Of a stretch of 53,494 nucleotides of DNA, positions 1 to 7,866 are shown in pieces. Position 1 is the first letter of the stretch; the number at the start of each line of letters is the position of its first letter. The stretch comes from Candidatus Thiodiazotropha sp. (GTDB taxonomy: Bacteria > Pseudomonadota > Gammaproteobacteria > Chromatiales > Chromatiaceae). The stretch covers positions 1-53,494 of the forward strand of contig JAIVEQ010000030.1 in NCBI GenBank assembly GCA_023838465.1, given 5' to 3'. The notes beneath the pieces were generated by a model. It did not search any database. It saw only the letters and a list, made by a program, of their open reading frames with translations, and was not told the DNA's origin. The translations under genes and the position numbers were made by a program.

Positions 1-51
1 TAAATTTCGTACACTGTAAATGCCTACAAGGCTATACTATGCTGCACATAA

Positions 52-534
52 TTGAATATTATGTCGTTGCGAAATCCGGATATAGCCAAATATTTTGGTG
101 CAGAAGTAACTGCCATTTGCAGTACATCAAACATTGAGTTGGTTGCATCTCTTGGTGCAAAAAAAGTAATTGATTACACAAAAGAGGATTTCACTAAGAA
201 TAATGAAACTTATGATGTAATTCTTGATGCGGTAGGTAATCTATCTTTACTCCAATGCAAGAAATCACTCAAGAAACAAGGAAAATTGATTTTAATTAAT
301 ACAGGTTTGCTTACTAACCTATTGTCAATCATCAGAAAGAATGTAATTTGTGGTGTAGCGGGTGAGAGCAAGGAGGGACTGGATTTCCTTAGAGAACGCA
401 CTGAAGCTGGAGATATTGAGGCAGTTATCGATAAAATATATCCTTTAGAGCAAACTGCTGAGGCTCACAGATATGTTGATACAGGGCACAAAAAAGGGAA
501 TGTAGTAATATCTGTGGAGCATAAAGAAACCTAA
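52..534 (+). pseudogene. MDR-family zinc/quinone-type dehydrogenase, 5'-truncated
   Basis: This is the C-terminal half of a medium-chain dehydrogenase/reductase (NADPH:quinone reductase-like). Recognisable homology starts abruptly at 'IAKYFGAEVTAICST', the second strand of the Rossmann fold. It then runs through 'GAKKVIDYTKEDF', 'YDVILDAVG' and the C-terminal 'GKKGNVVISV'-like end ('GHKKGNVVISVE'). The catalytic GroES-like N-terminal domain and the glycine-rich loop are missing, and the first codons (MNIMSLRNPD) look unrelated to the family. The stretch is much more AT-rich than the genes after it. I infer a truncated remnant, possibly acquired by transfer. An intact start outside the window is ruled out in this frame by the sequence before position 52. 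Confidence 0.6.
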
Positions 535-548
535 CAAGAAAAATTCAC

Positions 549-773
549 ATGGACAGTAAAAAGCGTCGCTATAATCTGCTTTTACTACCCGTGATTTTGG
601 GCGTTATTGCACCCAACAGCCTAATAATTGTCGCTATAAGCAGCAACCACTATCTCGCAGAAGACCCTAGAATAAATAATAAGACCATTGCATTCGTGAA
701 GGTAGTCATTACATATTTGGAAAAACGCCACATGGAAGATATATCGGAGGAGAGATTCTCCGATCTACTGTAA
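549..773 (+). CDS. Small hypothetical protein with one N-terminal hydrophobic segment
   Basis: A 74-residue ORF beginning 14 bases after the MDR remnant. Residues 8-30 (about LLLLPVILGVIAPNSLIIVAI) form one hydrophobic segment preceded by basic residues (KKRR). This fits a membrane anchor or a signal peptide. The rest is polar and I recognise no family. There is no strong ribosome binding site. It may be a genuine small membrane protein or chance coding in a degraded region. Confidence 0.3.
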   Translation: MDSKKRRYNLLLLPVILGVIAPNSLIIVAISSNHYLAEDPRINNKTIAFVKVVITYLEKRHMEDISEERFSDLL

Positions 774-823
774 AAATGTAATGAGTTGCTTTGTTTGCTC
801 CAGTAACCTTATCAGGTTGTACC

Positions 824-1738
824 TCACTTATGCCTGATATGCTCGATGCAGGCATCGATACAGGTTTTATTCATCAAAATCTTTTTATGTCCCAGTCGTT
901 CGGTGGTGAGCAATTTAGCGTTGGGCGCCTCTTTCATCAGTTTGAGTGCATGCTCGTAAGGGACTTCCGTATCCTGTTTGTCATGAATCAGCAGCAGATC
1001 ACCATCAACCTGTTTGATGGTCTCTACGGGTGACAGCTGTGACCATTGCCAGGGTGTGTCAAAGGCGTTGGCAAAGCGCTGCTTTGCCTTGTCCCGCATA
1101 GCGATGATGACAGGCTCATTGATACCAAACGCTTCAGCAAATTGTTCGGTGATCAAGAGGGTATCGGTGAAACAGCTAATCAGAATAATCTTATCGGATG
1201 GCAAGCCTAATCGACTGATAGCCAGCAGGGCAGTGCCACAGCCGAATGAGTGGCCTATCACTGCACTGATCGGACCTTGATGCTGTGCTATAGCAGAAAT
1301 AGTGCGGCTGACTTCCAGCATATTGGTACTCTTCCCTGAAGAGTCGCCATGGGCAGGTGCATCGAATACCACTGCGCGATAGCCGGCAGCCACCAATGGT
1401 TCGATGAAAGCAAAAAACTGGGTGCCACGACCACCCCAGCCATGACAGAGTAACACGGCCGGACCTTCTCCCCATGAGCGCACCGCTATCTTTTCGCCAT
1501 TGATCTCCTGTGACTGTAATCTGGCGGAGTCGCGAATAGTCAGCTCACGCCGAGGTATGGGGAAGTTAGGCGGTGTCATAAATAGACGTAACGCGATGTT
1601 CCCGGCCAGTTTTGGTGTAACCTTTCCCACTACCTTGAACATCAATCGAGTCACGTAGAGGAATAGTCGTATCGTTAACGGTAATTGGTAGTTGGTGAAT
1701 GGATTTGTAGTGGGAGAGCTATTATTGTTTTCGTTCAT
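824..1738 (-). CDS. Alpha/beta hydrolase
   Basis: A 304-residue alpha/beta-hydrolase-fold protein. The oxyanion-region motif is HGWGG (about residues 99-103). The nucleophile elbow is GHSFG with Ser164. The acid is probably in 'DKQDTEVP' and the catalytic His in 'LGHKKIL' near the C-terminus. The first 60 residues include a hydrophobic stretch (TIRLFLYVTRLMF), so membrane association is possible. I place the start at 1738 because its ATG overlaps the upstream gene's TGA (ATGA), although the frame stays open to 1969. It is the last gene of a four-gene minus-strand operon. The substrate cannot be read from the sequence; esterase or lipase-like activity is a family-level guess. Confidence 0.8.
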   Translation of the reverse strand: MNENNNSSPTTNPFTNYQLPLTIRLFLYVTRLMFKVVGKVTPKLAGNIALRLFMTPPNFPIPRRELTIRDSARLQSQEINGEKIAVRSWGEGPAVLLCHGWGGRGTQFFAFIEPLVAAGYRAVVFDAPAHGDSSGKSTNMLEVSRTISAIAQHQGPISAVIGHSFGCGTALLAISRLGLPSDKIILISCFTDTLLITEQFAEAFGINEPVIIAMRDKAKQRFANAFDTPWQWSQLSPVETIKQVDGDLLLIHDKQDTEVPYEHALKLMKEAPNAKLLTTERLGHKKILMNKTCIDACIEHIRHK

Positions 1739-2166
1739 GAGTGTTCCCATATCATTTGCCGGGTGCCGCTGAAAAAGAGCATACCTATAGATAGGCTGAT
1801 GACAGAGCTCAACAGCAGAAACGTGTCGATAGTCTGTGGAGCAAGCACCAACAATGGAAGTAGTGCAAGGCCACGCAGCAGGTAGATACCCGTTATTACG
1901 ATTAATACAGGTTTTATCCATGGCGGGTGACGAACCAAGCCTGCACCGGCATAGGCATAGAGACTCCAAAGTATCAGTATCAGGGCGATAACAGCAGTAA
2001 GCGTTCCAGGTATCAGTGATCCCTGTTCCGCCAGATGGGCAAGCTGTTCACCTGCACCGAAAAAACGATACCAGTCTGGCCCTCCAATGATGATGACGAT
2101 GTGTAGAAAACCGGCCAATAAACTGAGACTGCCTGCCCATACCAACGGTTTGTTTAGTCCAGCCAT
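1735..2166 (-). CDS. Small integral membrane protein (four predicted helices)
   Basis: A 143-residue protein with about four hydrophobic segments: 'VWAGSLSLLAGFLHIVIIIGG', 'LIPGTLTAVIALILILWSLY', 'IKPVLIVITGIYLLRGLALL' and 'TFLLLSSVISLSIGMLFF', each roughly 18-21 residues. I recognise no specific family. It overlaps the kinase-like gene upstream by 13 bases and the hydrolase downstream by 4 bases (ATGA), so the three are surely co-translated. A short GGA element sits before the ATG. It may form a membrane complex with its operon partners; that is inference from the overlaps alone. Confidence 0.7.
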   Translation of the reverse strand: MAGLNKPLVWAGSLSLLAGFLHIVIIIGGPDWYRFFGAGEQLAHLAEQGSLIPGTLTAVIALILILWSLYAYAGAGLVRHPPWIKPVLIVITGIYLLRGLALLPLLVLAPQTIDTFLLLSSVISLSIGMLFFSGTRQMIWEHS

Positions 2167-3449
2167 GCGTGTTCCATATTAATTGTTGCTCCCATTCGCT
2201 CAAATATCTGGTACAAGCCAAAGAAGGTGCGATCGAAATAGATGAATTCATTGGCAAGACTATTGATCTTTTTGACATTAGCGAGATTTTTGAACGACAT
2301 CCATCCCTCTTCAGTGTAAGAAGCGCTACGACTGGAGAAATCAAATGACCCTGCCTTGAATGGTTTGGTTAACCAGTCACCGAATGGCTGTAAGGTGTTT
2401 TCGTAGAATGACTGCAACTCTGCTTCCGACATATCTGCGACCATGCCAAGTTTTTGATAGGTTGCGATAACCGCTTGGGCATCTTTACTTTGATAGGCGC
2501 GTAGAAGCTTCGGAATTAGCTTTACGAAATCAGCTGAGTAGTAACGAACACATCCAAAGTCAACGAGTCCAAGTTCTCCATTACTGTTGAATAGATAGTT
2601 ACCTGGATTGGGATCAGCATGCAGGGCATGCAAACCATAGAAGGAGTTAACAAAAACATCGTACAGTAGTTGGCCGAAGTGATTTCGCTGTTGCTGTGAG
2701 GGGCTTTGCTGCAGCCATTGTTCAAGATGAACGCCTGCAAGGCGCGTGGTTGTCAATATACGCTTTGAAGAAAGATCCCGATGAACAAGCGGGATAGTGA
2801 TGTTTTTCAGCTTTAAATGCTGCTGAAACCATTCGGTGTTATTCGCTTCATGTTGGTAGTCAACCTCTTCCTGTAGGCGCAGTTCGATTTCATCAATAGA
2901 TGATAACAGCAGCTTTGCGTGCCGAGTGCGTTTAATTATTGATCGAACCAGTTGTAGGTCATTACCGATTGTAATATCGATACCCGGGTACTGAAGCTTA
3001 ACCGCCAAGGGCTCCCCGGTTGTAGTGCTCGCAGAATGGACTTGGCCAAGGCTTGCCGCTGCAAATGCCTTTGGATCGAAATGGTTAAAAACCGCCTCAG
3101 GTGGTTGACCGAACTCCTGCTCAATCAGTTTACGTATCAATGGTCGTCCCAAAGGGGGCACCTGATGGTAAGATTTTGACAACTCATTGCGTAACCACTC
3201 AGGAAGGAGATTGCTCTCCATGCTTAACATTTGAGCTATCTTCAGTGCTGTTCCCCGTAACTGGGAAAAGGTCTTAAACAAGATTTGTGCTGTCTCATCA
3301 TCACGTTTTTGCCGGCTCTCTCTCGAGGAGGATTCAGTCAAGAACGGTCGTTTTGCAGCATGTTTAAGATGTTTACTGCCTGCTTTTAAAATAGCTGTAC
3401 CAGCAACACCTGTACGTGCCAGTTTGCTGGTTGGAACCGATTTACTCAT
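2154..3449 (-). CDS. ABC1/AarF (UbiB-like) atypical kinase family protein
   Basis: A 431-residue member of the ABC1/ADCK/UbiB family of protein-kinase-like ATPases. Visible hallmarks are the KxGQ-like helix 'RGTALKIAQML' (about residues 65-75), the alanine-rich loop 'AAASLGQVHSA' (about 130-140), the ATP-binding lysine in 'AVKLQYPG' (Lys151), the catalytic-loop segment 'HADPNPGNYLF' and the metal-binding 'DFGCVRY'. Family members support ubiquinone synthesis or lipid homeostasis. This one lacks the two C-terminal transmembrane helices of true UbiB and sits with a TetR regulator and a hydrolase, so a ubiquinone role is not assured. It overlaps the TetR gene by 8 bases. Confidence 0.85.
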   Translation of the reverse strand: MSKSVPTSKLARTGVAGTAILKAGSKHLKHAAKRPFLTESSSRESRQKRDDETAQILFKTFSQLRGTALKIAQMLSMESNLLPEWLRNELSKSYHQVPPLGRPLIRKLIEQEFGQPPEAVFNHFDPKAFAAASLGQVHSASTTTGEPLAVKLQYPGIDITIGNDLQLVRSIIKRTRHAKLLLSSIDEIELRLQEEVDYQHEANNTEWFQQHLKLKNITIPLVHRDLSSKRILTTTRLAGVHLEQWLQQSPSQQQRNHFGQLLYDVFVNSFYGLHALHADPNPGNYLFNSNGELGLVDFGCVRYYSADFVKLIPKLLRAYQSKDAQAVIATYQKLGMVADMSEAELQSFYENTLQPFGDWLTKPFKAGSFDFSSRSASYTEEGWMSFKNLANVKKINSLANEFIYFDRTFFGLYQIFERMGATINMEHAWLD

Positions 3450-4179
3450 CCTTACCTTCCATGAATCGACGTTTGGCCTTTTGCCAGGGTGCTGTGTACT
3501 CGCCTAACTCCTTCAGGTGACGGCTAACATGACTGCGGAACATAAATGAAAACAGGTCCAGTGTTTTGCCAATCATGCCGGTGTGTAAAACCATCGCGAT
3601 GAGTTCTACACTACGATCGACCAGTTGGCTGGTGTTGGCATAACCTTCTGAATCATCTTTCAACCAGTAGCCGAGAATACCGGTAAAATAGTCCCAGTAG
3701 AGGGGAGCCAGCAGTTCTCGATAGGGTTGATCAGGGATCTCTCCCGCCTCGATGGCGGCATCAATCATATCTTCAACCATATGGGTAAAGCGTTTGCGTG
3801 TCCCTGCCAGATTCACCGCACTGGAAACAGGCGAGTAGAAGGTCAGTTCAAAAACCTCGGCCAGAAACTCCCGGTCCGGCAGCCATAATGCGAGTTCTGT
3901 TTCTGTCAGCTGTTGTAGCTGTTCACGTAGGCTGTACTCATGAAAGTCCTTGATCTGCTTCAGTGCATCCGCCACCGCATCCTGTTTCTCCTCGCAGTAT
4001 CCATACAGAAGCTGCTCCTTGGTGGTGAAGTAGTTATAGATGGTGGCGTCACCTACCTCTGCACGCCGTGCGATTTCGCGCATTGAGGCTGACTTGAAGC
4101 CCTTTTCAATAATCACATCCGAGGCAGCCTGAAGAATCCGCTGGCGGGTTTTTGCCTTCTCTTTCTTGCTGACTTTCAT
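3442..4179 (-). CDS. TetR/AcrR-family transcriptional regulator
   Basis: A 245-residue one-component repressor. The N-terminal TetR helix-turn-helix is clear: 'TRQRILQAASDVIIEKGF' followed by 'SMREIARRAEVGDATIYNYF' (about residues 12-55). The C-terminal ligand-binding half has no assignable specificity. It is the first gene of a minus-strand operon and the last bases overlap the start of the ABC1-kinase gene. Autoregulation of the operon is likely from the arrangement. An AT-rich stretch (4200-4260) in front probably holds the promoter, but I could not pick an unambiguous operator. Confidence 0.9.
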   Translation of the reverse strand: MKVSKKEKAKTRQRILQAASDVIIEKGFKSASMREIARRAEVGDATIYNYFTTKEQLLYGYCEEKQDAVADALKQIKDFHEYSLREQLQQLTETELALWLPDREFLAEVFELTFYSPVSSAVNLAGTRKRFTHMVEDMIDAAIEAGEIPDQPYRELLAPLYWDYFTGILGYWLKDDSEGYANTSQLVDRSVELIAMVLHTGMIGKTLDLFSFMFRSHVSRHLKELGEYTAPWQKAKRRFMEGKDE

Positions 4180-4255
4180 GGGTTCAGTACCCCTTTAAAG
4201 TGAAAACACTATACATAAAACACAAGATAGATCTAATTAAAGTGAAATACAAGTA

Positions 4256-4433
4256 TTAGTGAGGCAGATCCTGCACTGTACGTATATCCGTATCCGACTC
4301 CAGCAGGTGGGTTGCAAATGAGTGCCTTAGGGTATGACTAGTGACCCGCTTGAGTATGCGCCAGACTATTCAGCAAGTGGTGCATTTCATTGGGACTGAG
4401 GATGGTCGGCAACCGCTTGGGTTTGTTGTGGCG
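4256..4433 (-). pseudogene. Tyrosine recombinase (integron-integrase-like) remnant with internal deletion
   Basis: Two fragments in different minus-strand frames read as parts of one integrase. Fragment 1 (about 4433-4333) reads 'RHNKPKRLPTILSPNEMHHL', the start of the catalytic domain in IntI/XerC-type recombinases. Fragment 2 (about 4350-4256) reads '[20 protein letters not shown]' and then VQDLPH plus a stop. It carries the HxLRH catalytic box. The roughly 130 residues normally between them, and the tyrosine-bearing end, are absent. It is therefore a dead remnant. The LPTILS / [12 protein letters not shown] wording is closest to integron integrases in my memory, but a phage-type integrase is possible. 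Confidence 0.65.
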
Positions 4434-4618
4434 CTTATAGGCGCCTATCTGTCCCAGTGGCCTTTCAAGGACGCGAGAGAAGAAAAAGACTTAGGCATTG
4501 AGGGCAAGTCCCTGGGTTTCCCCAGAAACCTTGCGGTTTATCGCTAAATGTTCTAAAAAAGAAGCCAGTTCAATTTCTCCGCAGTCACAGGGATGCTTTT
4601 CGGAATGGAACACAAGAA

Positions 4619-5001
4619 GAAAATAATAAAGACATCCAAAAAAATAATAAAACAAAAATAATAAAGACATCCAAGCTAATATAAGCTAAAAATTTTGCTG
4701 GTGGAGCCAACTAAGTGATGGGTTATTACCTGCAAAAGTAATCAGTATCAGTGTTGATTACCGGGATATTGAAAATAATAAAGACATCCAAGCTAATTAA
4801 ACCGACTTTCAAAATGCTGTGTCATATAGAGCCAGTGTTTGGGGTCGATCTGCAAGCGCTCCAGTATCGGCGGTAGATTGTCGGAAAATAATAAAGACAT
4901 CCAAGCTAATATAAGCTAAAAATTTTGCTGGTGGAGCCAACTAAGTGATGGGTTATTACCTGCAAAAGTAATCAGTATCAGTGTTGATTACCGGGATATT
5001 G
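4619..5001. repeat. Mosaic of duplicated RAYT-element ends
   Basis: A 117-base block (4655-4771) is repeated at 4885-5001. An 88-base block (4797-4884) is repeated at 5214-5301, inside the 3' part of the transposase gene. The junction motif AAAATAATAAAGACATCCAA recurs at about 4619, 4655, 4772 and 4885. The 4655-4884 stretch therefore looks like an internally deleted miniature copy of the element that begins at 4885, fused at its AAAGACATCC end. No gene is visible here. The ORF at 4341-4547 on the plus strand is a shadow of the recombinase remnant. Confidence 0.7.
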
Positions 5002-6307
5002 GGTAAAAAATACGGTGATGTTGCAGTTTTATTACCGAACGGCAAAATTGTACGCACAGTTAAAACTCAGCTTACGCTGATTAGCCGTATCAATTGTGCG
5101 AATAGATGGATTGTTACATCAGTAACCGCTGGCAGGCTGTCAGATTGGGTGTACGACGATAGCCTAAATGCTGACAGGCTGCCTTGAGGCTATGTACGGT
5201 ACCAACTAAACCCTTAAACCGACTTTCAAAATGCTGTGTCATATAGAGCCAGTGTTTGGGGTCGATCTGCAAGCGCTCCAGTATCGGCGGTAGATTGTCG
5301 GGAATGAAGCCCCGCTTGTTATCCAGAATTGCCCGGCCGGACCAGTCAATCAACTCAAGATAGTCAGACAGTCCGAATGGTAACCCCTTAGGCATCTCGT
5401 CACGTGGGTTGCCGACAAAAGGGAGCAAATGTGACGGTTGCGCAGGCTGTTTACTGATGTTGTCTGATTGCGCTGTTAACGGCTTCAACCGATCTGCGAT
5501 CGAAGTGAATTCAGAGGTCTCGGGGGACTGTGCTATCCCCGCCCTGACAGGGTTGAGATCAACATAGCCCAGACAAGCAACCAGGGCCTTCTCATCCAAC
5601 AGTGCCTGAGATTTGAATCGGCCCTCCCAGAACCGCCCGGTACAACCATCCTCCCGATTAGCCTGTCATGCAATGGGCTCATTGAGACAGCGCATGAACC
5701 AACTAATCTTCATCAGACGGGCTCGCCAACGTGCAATCTGCTCATCCAAGGCTTGCCGTTCGGCTATCGATAACGAGTCACCAGCGATAAAACGCTGAGA
5801 GAGCAGTGAGCCGCTGAAAAGCTGGTGCCAACGTTCAACGACCTCCAGGGATTCCCAGTCCGCTGCCACCTCCTGGTCGACAAACAGCACCAGATGCACA
5901 TGATTGGACAGGATGGCATAGCCGCAGAGATCAATAGCGAAGATGTCAGCCAGCTCAAATAGTCTGGCCTGAATCCATTCACGGCGATGTTCGAAGCTTT
6001 TGCCGGAGAAAGCATCTTCCCCACAGAGAAAGGCCCGTCTCACACAGCGTGAGATACAGTGGTAATAGGGGGTGGCTTCAAGCGAGATCAGCGTTTTCCT
6101 TGGCTTGGGCATGATATCACTCCTTGATATCTGATAGAGGCTACAGGTTGTGAAGGGTAGATTGCCAGAGAGCTAAGTTTGATGCAATATTTGGATGGGT
6201 GTCTTATTCGTCTTTTGCTAAACGAGACACCCCCCAATCTCCTGAGCTTTAAGCTGGGTGTCTGGATAGCCTTCTGGATAGCTCTTAAGCTGGGTGTCTG
6301 GATAGCT
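4885..6307 (-). mobile_element. IS200-like / RAYT element, copy 1 (full length)
   Basis: The element spans the Y1 transposase gene plus flanking repeats. Its left edge carries AAGACATCCAAGCTAAT (about 4892). Its right edge carries the inverted relatives AAGCTGGGTGTCTGGATAGC at about 6252-6271 and 6288-6307, so both ends share an AGCT-GGRTGTCT core in opposite orientation. A second diverged copy of its left half is at 7862-8592. The exact boundaries are estimated from repeat edges. No target-site duplication could be identified. Confidence 0.6.
5114..6112 (-). pseudogene. REP-associated tyrosine (Y1/IS200-like) transposase with one in-frame stop
   Basis: The frame encodes a RAYT/TnpA_REP-type protein of 332 codons interrupted once. 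The N-terminal part starts MPKPRKTLISLE and contains 'YYHCISRCVRRAFLCG'. It also has the HUH motif 'HVHLVLFVD' and a following acidic helix. The C-terminal part reads '[20 protein letters not shown]', then 'YVDLNPVRAGIA' and ends 'LKAACQHLGYRRTP'. The break is a single TGA (5666-5668) where the family has an arginine ('IARQANRED'), so a CGA-to-TGA transition explains it. No frameshift is present, so inactivation is recent or read-through is possible. Flanking repeats mark it as a mobile element. Confidence 0.8.
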
Positions 6308-6330
6308 ATGGATAGCTAGGATAGCTCACT
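6195..6330. repeat. GGGTGTC repeat array at the right end of the RAYT element
   Basis: GGGTGTCT (6197-6204) and AGACACCC (6225-6232) form a hairpin with a 20-base loop. Immediately after it, TTAAGCTGGGTGTCTGGATAGC occurs twice as a direct repeat (about 6250-6271 and 6286-6307). Degenerate GGATAGCT units follow to about 6330. The same core in inverted orientation is at the left edge of both RAYT copies. This pattern fits the terminal recognition structures of an IS200/RAYT-type element. Confidence 0.6.
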
Positions 6331-6348
6331 AGGGCATGAGTTTAATTT

Positions 6349-7491
6349 TCACTTGGTCTTGCTGTCCACTTGAAAACCGTCAGTTAACGTTTTCATGAAC
6401 GCAACGATAGCATCGACCTCCTCATCACTGAGTTTTAAATCTCCAAGTTCTTCATTATTAATATTCTCACTGACTTCCGGCTCACCCCATTTATCCGACA
6501 CGTCGCGGGTATTATAAAAATCCACTACTTCTTTTAACGTTGCAAACACACCGTTGTGCATATAGGGTGCCGTTTTATCAATGTTGCGCAATGTGTTGAC
6601 CTTAAATTTTCCATTGTGCTCAGAACGTCCGACACGAATAGATGCGCCGAGCCCTTTGTCCACAATAGCATCACCATACGGGTTGAATTGCTTATCCATT
6701 TTATAAATCGGATTCTCTGGGTTTTTGGGGACCCCAAGATTGTCATAGGTAAAATCTGTAAATAGAGGCGGCATATCGGTGTTTTCAGACTTGCTGATAT
6801 GGCAGGCGGCGCAATTACCCTTATCCTCTGCCTCGAACAATTCCAGGCCAAATCTTTCCTCGGCAGTGAGCGCTGCTTTACCGGCCAGGTAGTAATCGTA
6901 TTTTGATGTAAATTGATTGACTTCACTGCTACGTTGATAGGCTGCGATTGCAGAGGCAATATGATCGTAGGCTACATCAGTATACTTCAAAGCTCCACTA
7001 CCAAATATCTTGTCGAATTTTGCGGCATAGGGGGCTTTGCGTATTTTTCTGACAACACTTTTTATATCAGGGTTCGCCATTTCCACCGGATTCAGAAAAG
7101 GCCCCTGAGCCTGCTCTTCAAGATTAGCTGAACGGCCATCCAGAAACTGTCCACCTACAAAGTGCTCTTCTTCCGGATCAAAAAACAACTCCGGGCTGAA
7201 TGCCGCGTAAGCAACACTGGGAGTGTTTCTGGAACCAAACAAACCCTTTATGACACCCTCTGAGGTAGGCAGATGCTGATCCGGATCGGCAAAACCGTGG
7301 ACAGGGTCATGGCAGCTGGCGCAGGACTGACCGGCTGGCTCAGAAAGAGTAGGGTCGAAAAATATTGACTTACCCAGGTTCTGCAGGTCGGTAAGCGCTT
7401 CAGCTGCAAACAGACCACTAGTGGACAGCAGTAACAGCGAAAAAAGTGGAATCCTGTATTTCATAATTTTTACGAAATGGTATTTTTCCAT
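6349..7491 (-). CDS. Di-haem cytochrome c peroxidase / MauG-family protein
   Basis: A 380-residue periplasmic protein with two CxxCH haem c sites: CASCH (Cys57-His61) and CAACH (around residue 222). These lie in contexts typical of the bacterial CCP/MauG superfamily ('FFDPTLSEPAGQSCASCHDP' and 'APYMHNGVFATLKEVVDFY'). The N-terminus is a Sec signal peptide ending near GLFAAEA. The start is uncertain: Met10 (position 7464) gives a cleaner signal peptide (MKYRIPLFSLLL) and neither ATG has a good ribosome site. The role would be H2O2 reduction or oxidation of a partner protein in the periplasm. It stands alone between the two RAYT copies. Confidence 0.85.
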   Translation of the reverse strand: MEKYHFVKIMKYRIPLFSLLLLSTSGLFAAEALTDLQNLGKSIFFDPTLSEPAGQSCASCHDPVHGFADPDQHLPTSEGVIKGLFGSRNTPSVAYAAFSPELFFDPEEEHFVGGQFLDGRSANLEEQAQGPFLNPVEMANPDIKSVVRKIRKAPYAAKFDKIFGSGALKYTDVAYDHIASAIAAYQRSSEVNQFTSKYDYYLAGKAALTAEERFGLELFEAEDKGNCAACHISKSENTDMPPLFTDFTYDNLGVPKNPENPIYKMDKQFNPYGDAIVDKGLGASIRVGRSEHNGKFKVNTLRNIDKTAPYMHNGVFATLKEVVDFYNTRDVSDKWGEPEVSENINNEELGDLKLSDEEVDAIVAFMKTLTDGFQVDSKTK

Positions 7492-7751
7492 GTATAAAAG
7501 TCAGTTAATAAATTAATACTGAGTCATCACAATCGATCAGATACTAACGAAGCTGTCTGACAAGTCAAATGGAAAGACCACTAATACACCCCACCCTAAT
7601 TCACTCAAGCTTTATGAAATAGATAACTTAGTGAGGCTTCTGGGTAGAAAAATTCCATTTGTGGACTTCCCACGATACGGTAGACGCTTTCAAGCCATGA
7701 TCCAAAAGACTACGCCTTTTTTCTACTGCTGATTCGGGGTGTCAGACAACT

Positions 7752-7866
7752 ATGACCATGATTGAAATCAAAAGCCCACAAGAGTTGTTACGTTTACGCC
7801 GCCTCGCCTTAGCTGCACAAGGTTTGCTGCAGGCTAAGCCCTTTGGGAGTGGTTTGACGAGAATCA
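7752..7866 (+). pseudogene. 5' fragment of a YcaQ-like winged-helix DNA glycosylase gene, cut by the RAYT copy
   Basis: The frame from ATG 7752 (or 7758) reads 'IKSPQELLRLRRLALAAQGL' and then 'LQAKPFGSGLTR'. This matches the start of YcaQ/AlkX-type winged-helix proteins (DNA interstrand-crosslink glycosylases). Homology stops at about 7866, exactly where the AAAAAGACACCCAAGTTAA end of the second RAYT copy begins. The missing roughly 350 codons are not seen downstream. I infer that the element inserted into, or recombined with, this gene. Recognition rests on about 35 residues, so it is moderately sure. Confidence 0.5.

Noticed and set aside
4341..4547. Plus-strand ORF of 68 codons
   Set aside because: It is antisense to the recombinase fragments, which carry clear family motifs.
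4655..5001. CRISPR-like repeats near 4.6-5 kb
   Set aside because: The repeats are long, irregularly spaced block duplications of the transposase element, not short repeats with uniform spacers.
5666..5668. In-frame TGA in the RAYT gene as a selenocysteine codon
   Set aside because: The family has arginine there, outside the active site. FDH in this genome uses Cys, and a CGA-to-TGA mutation is simpler.
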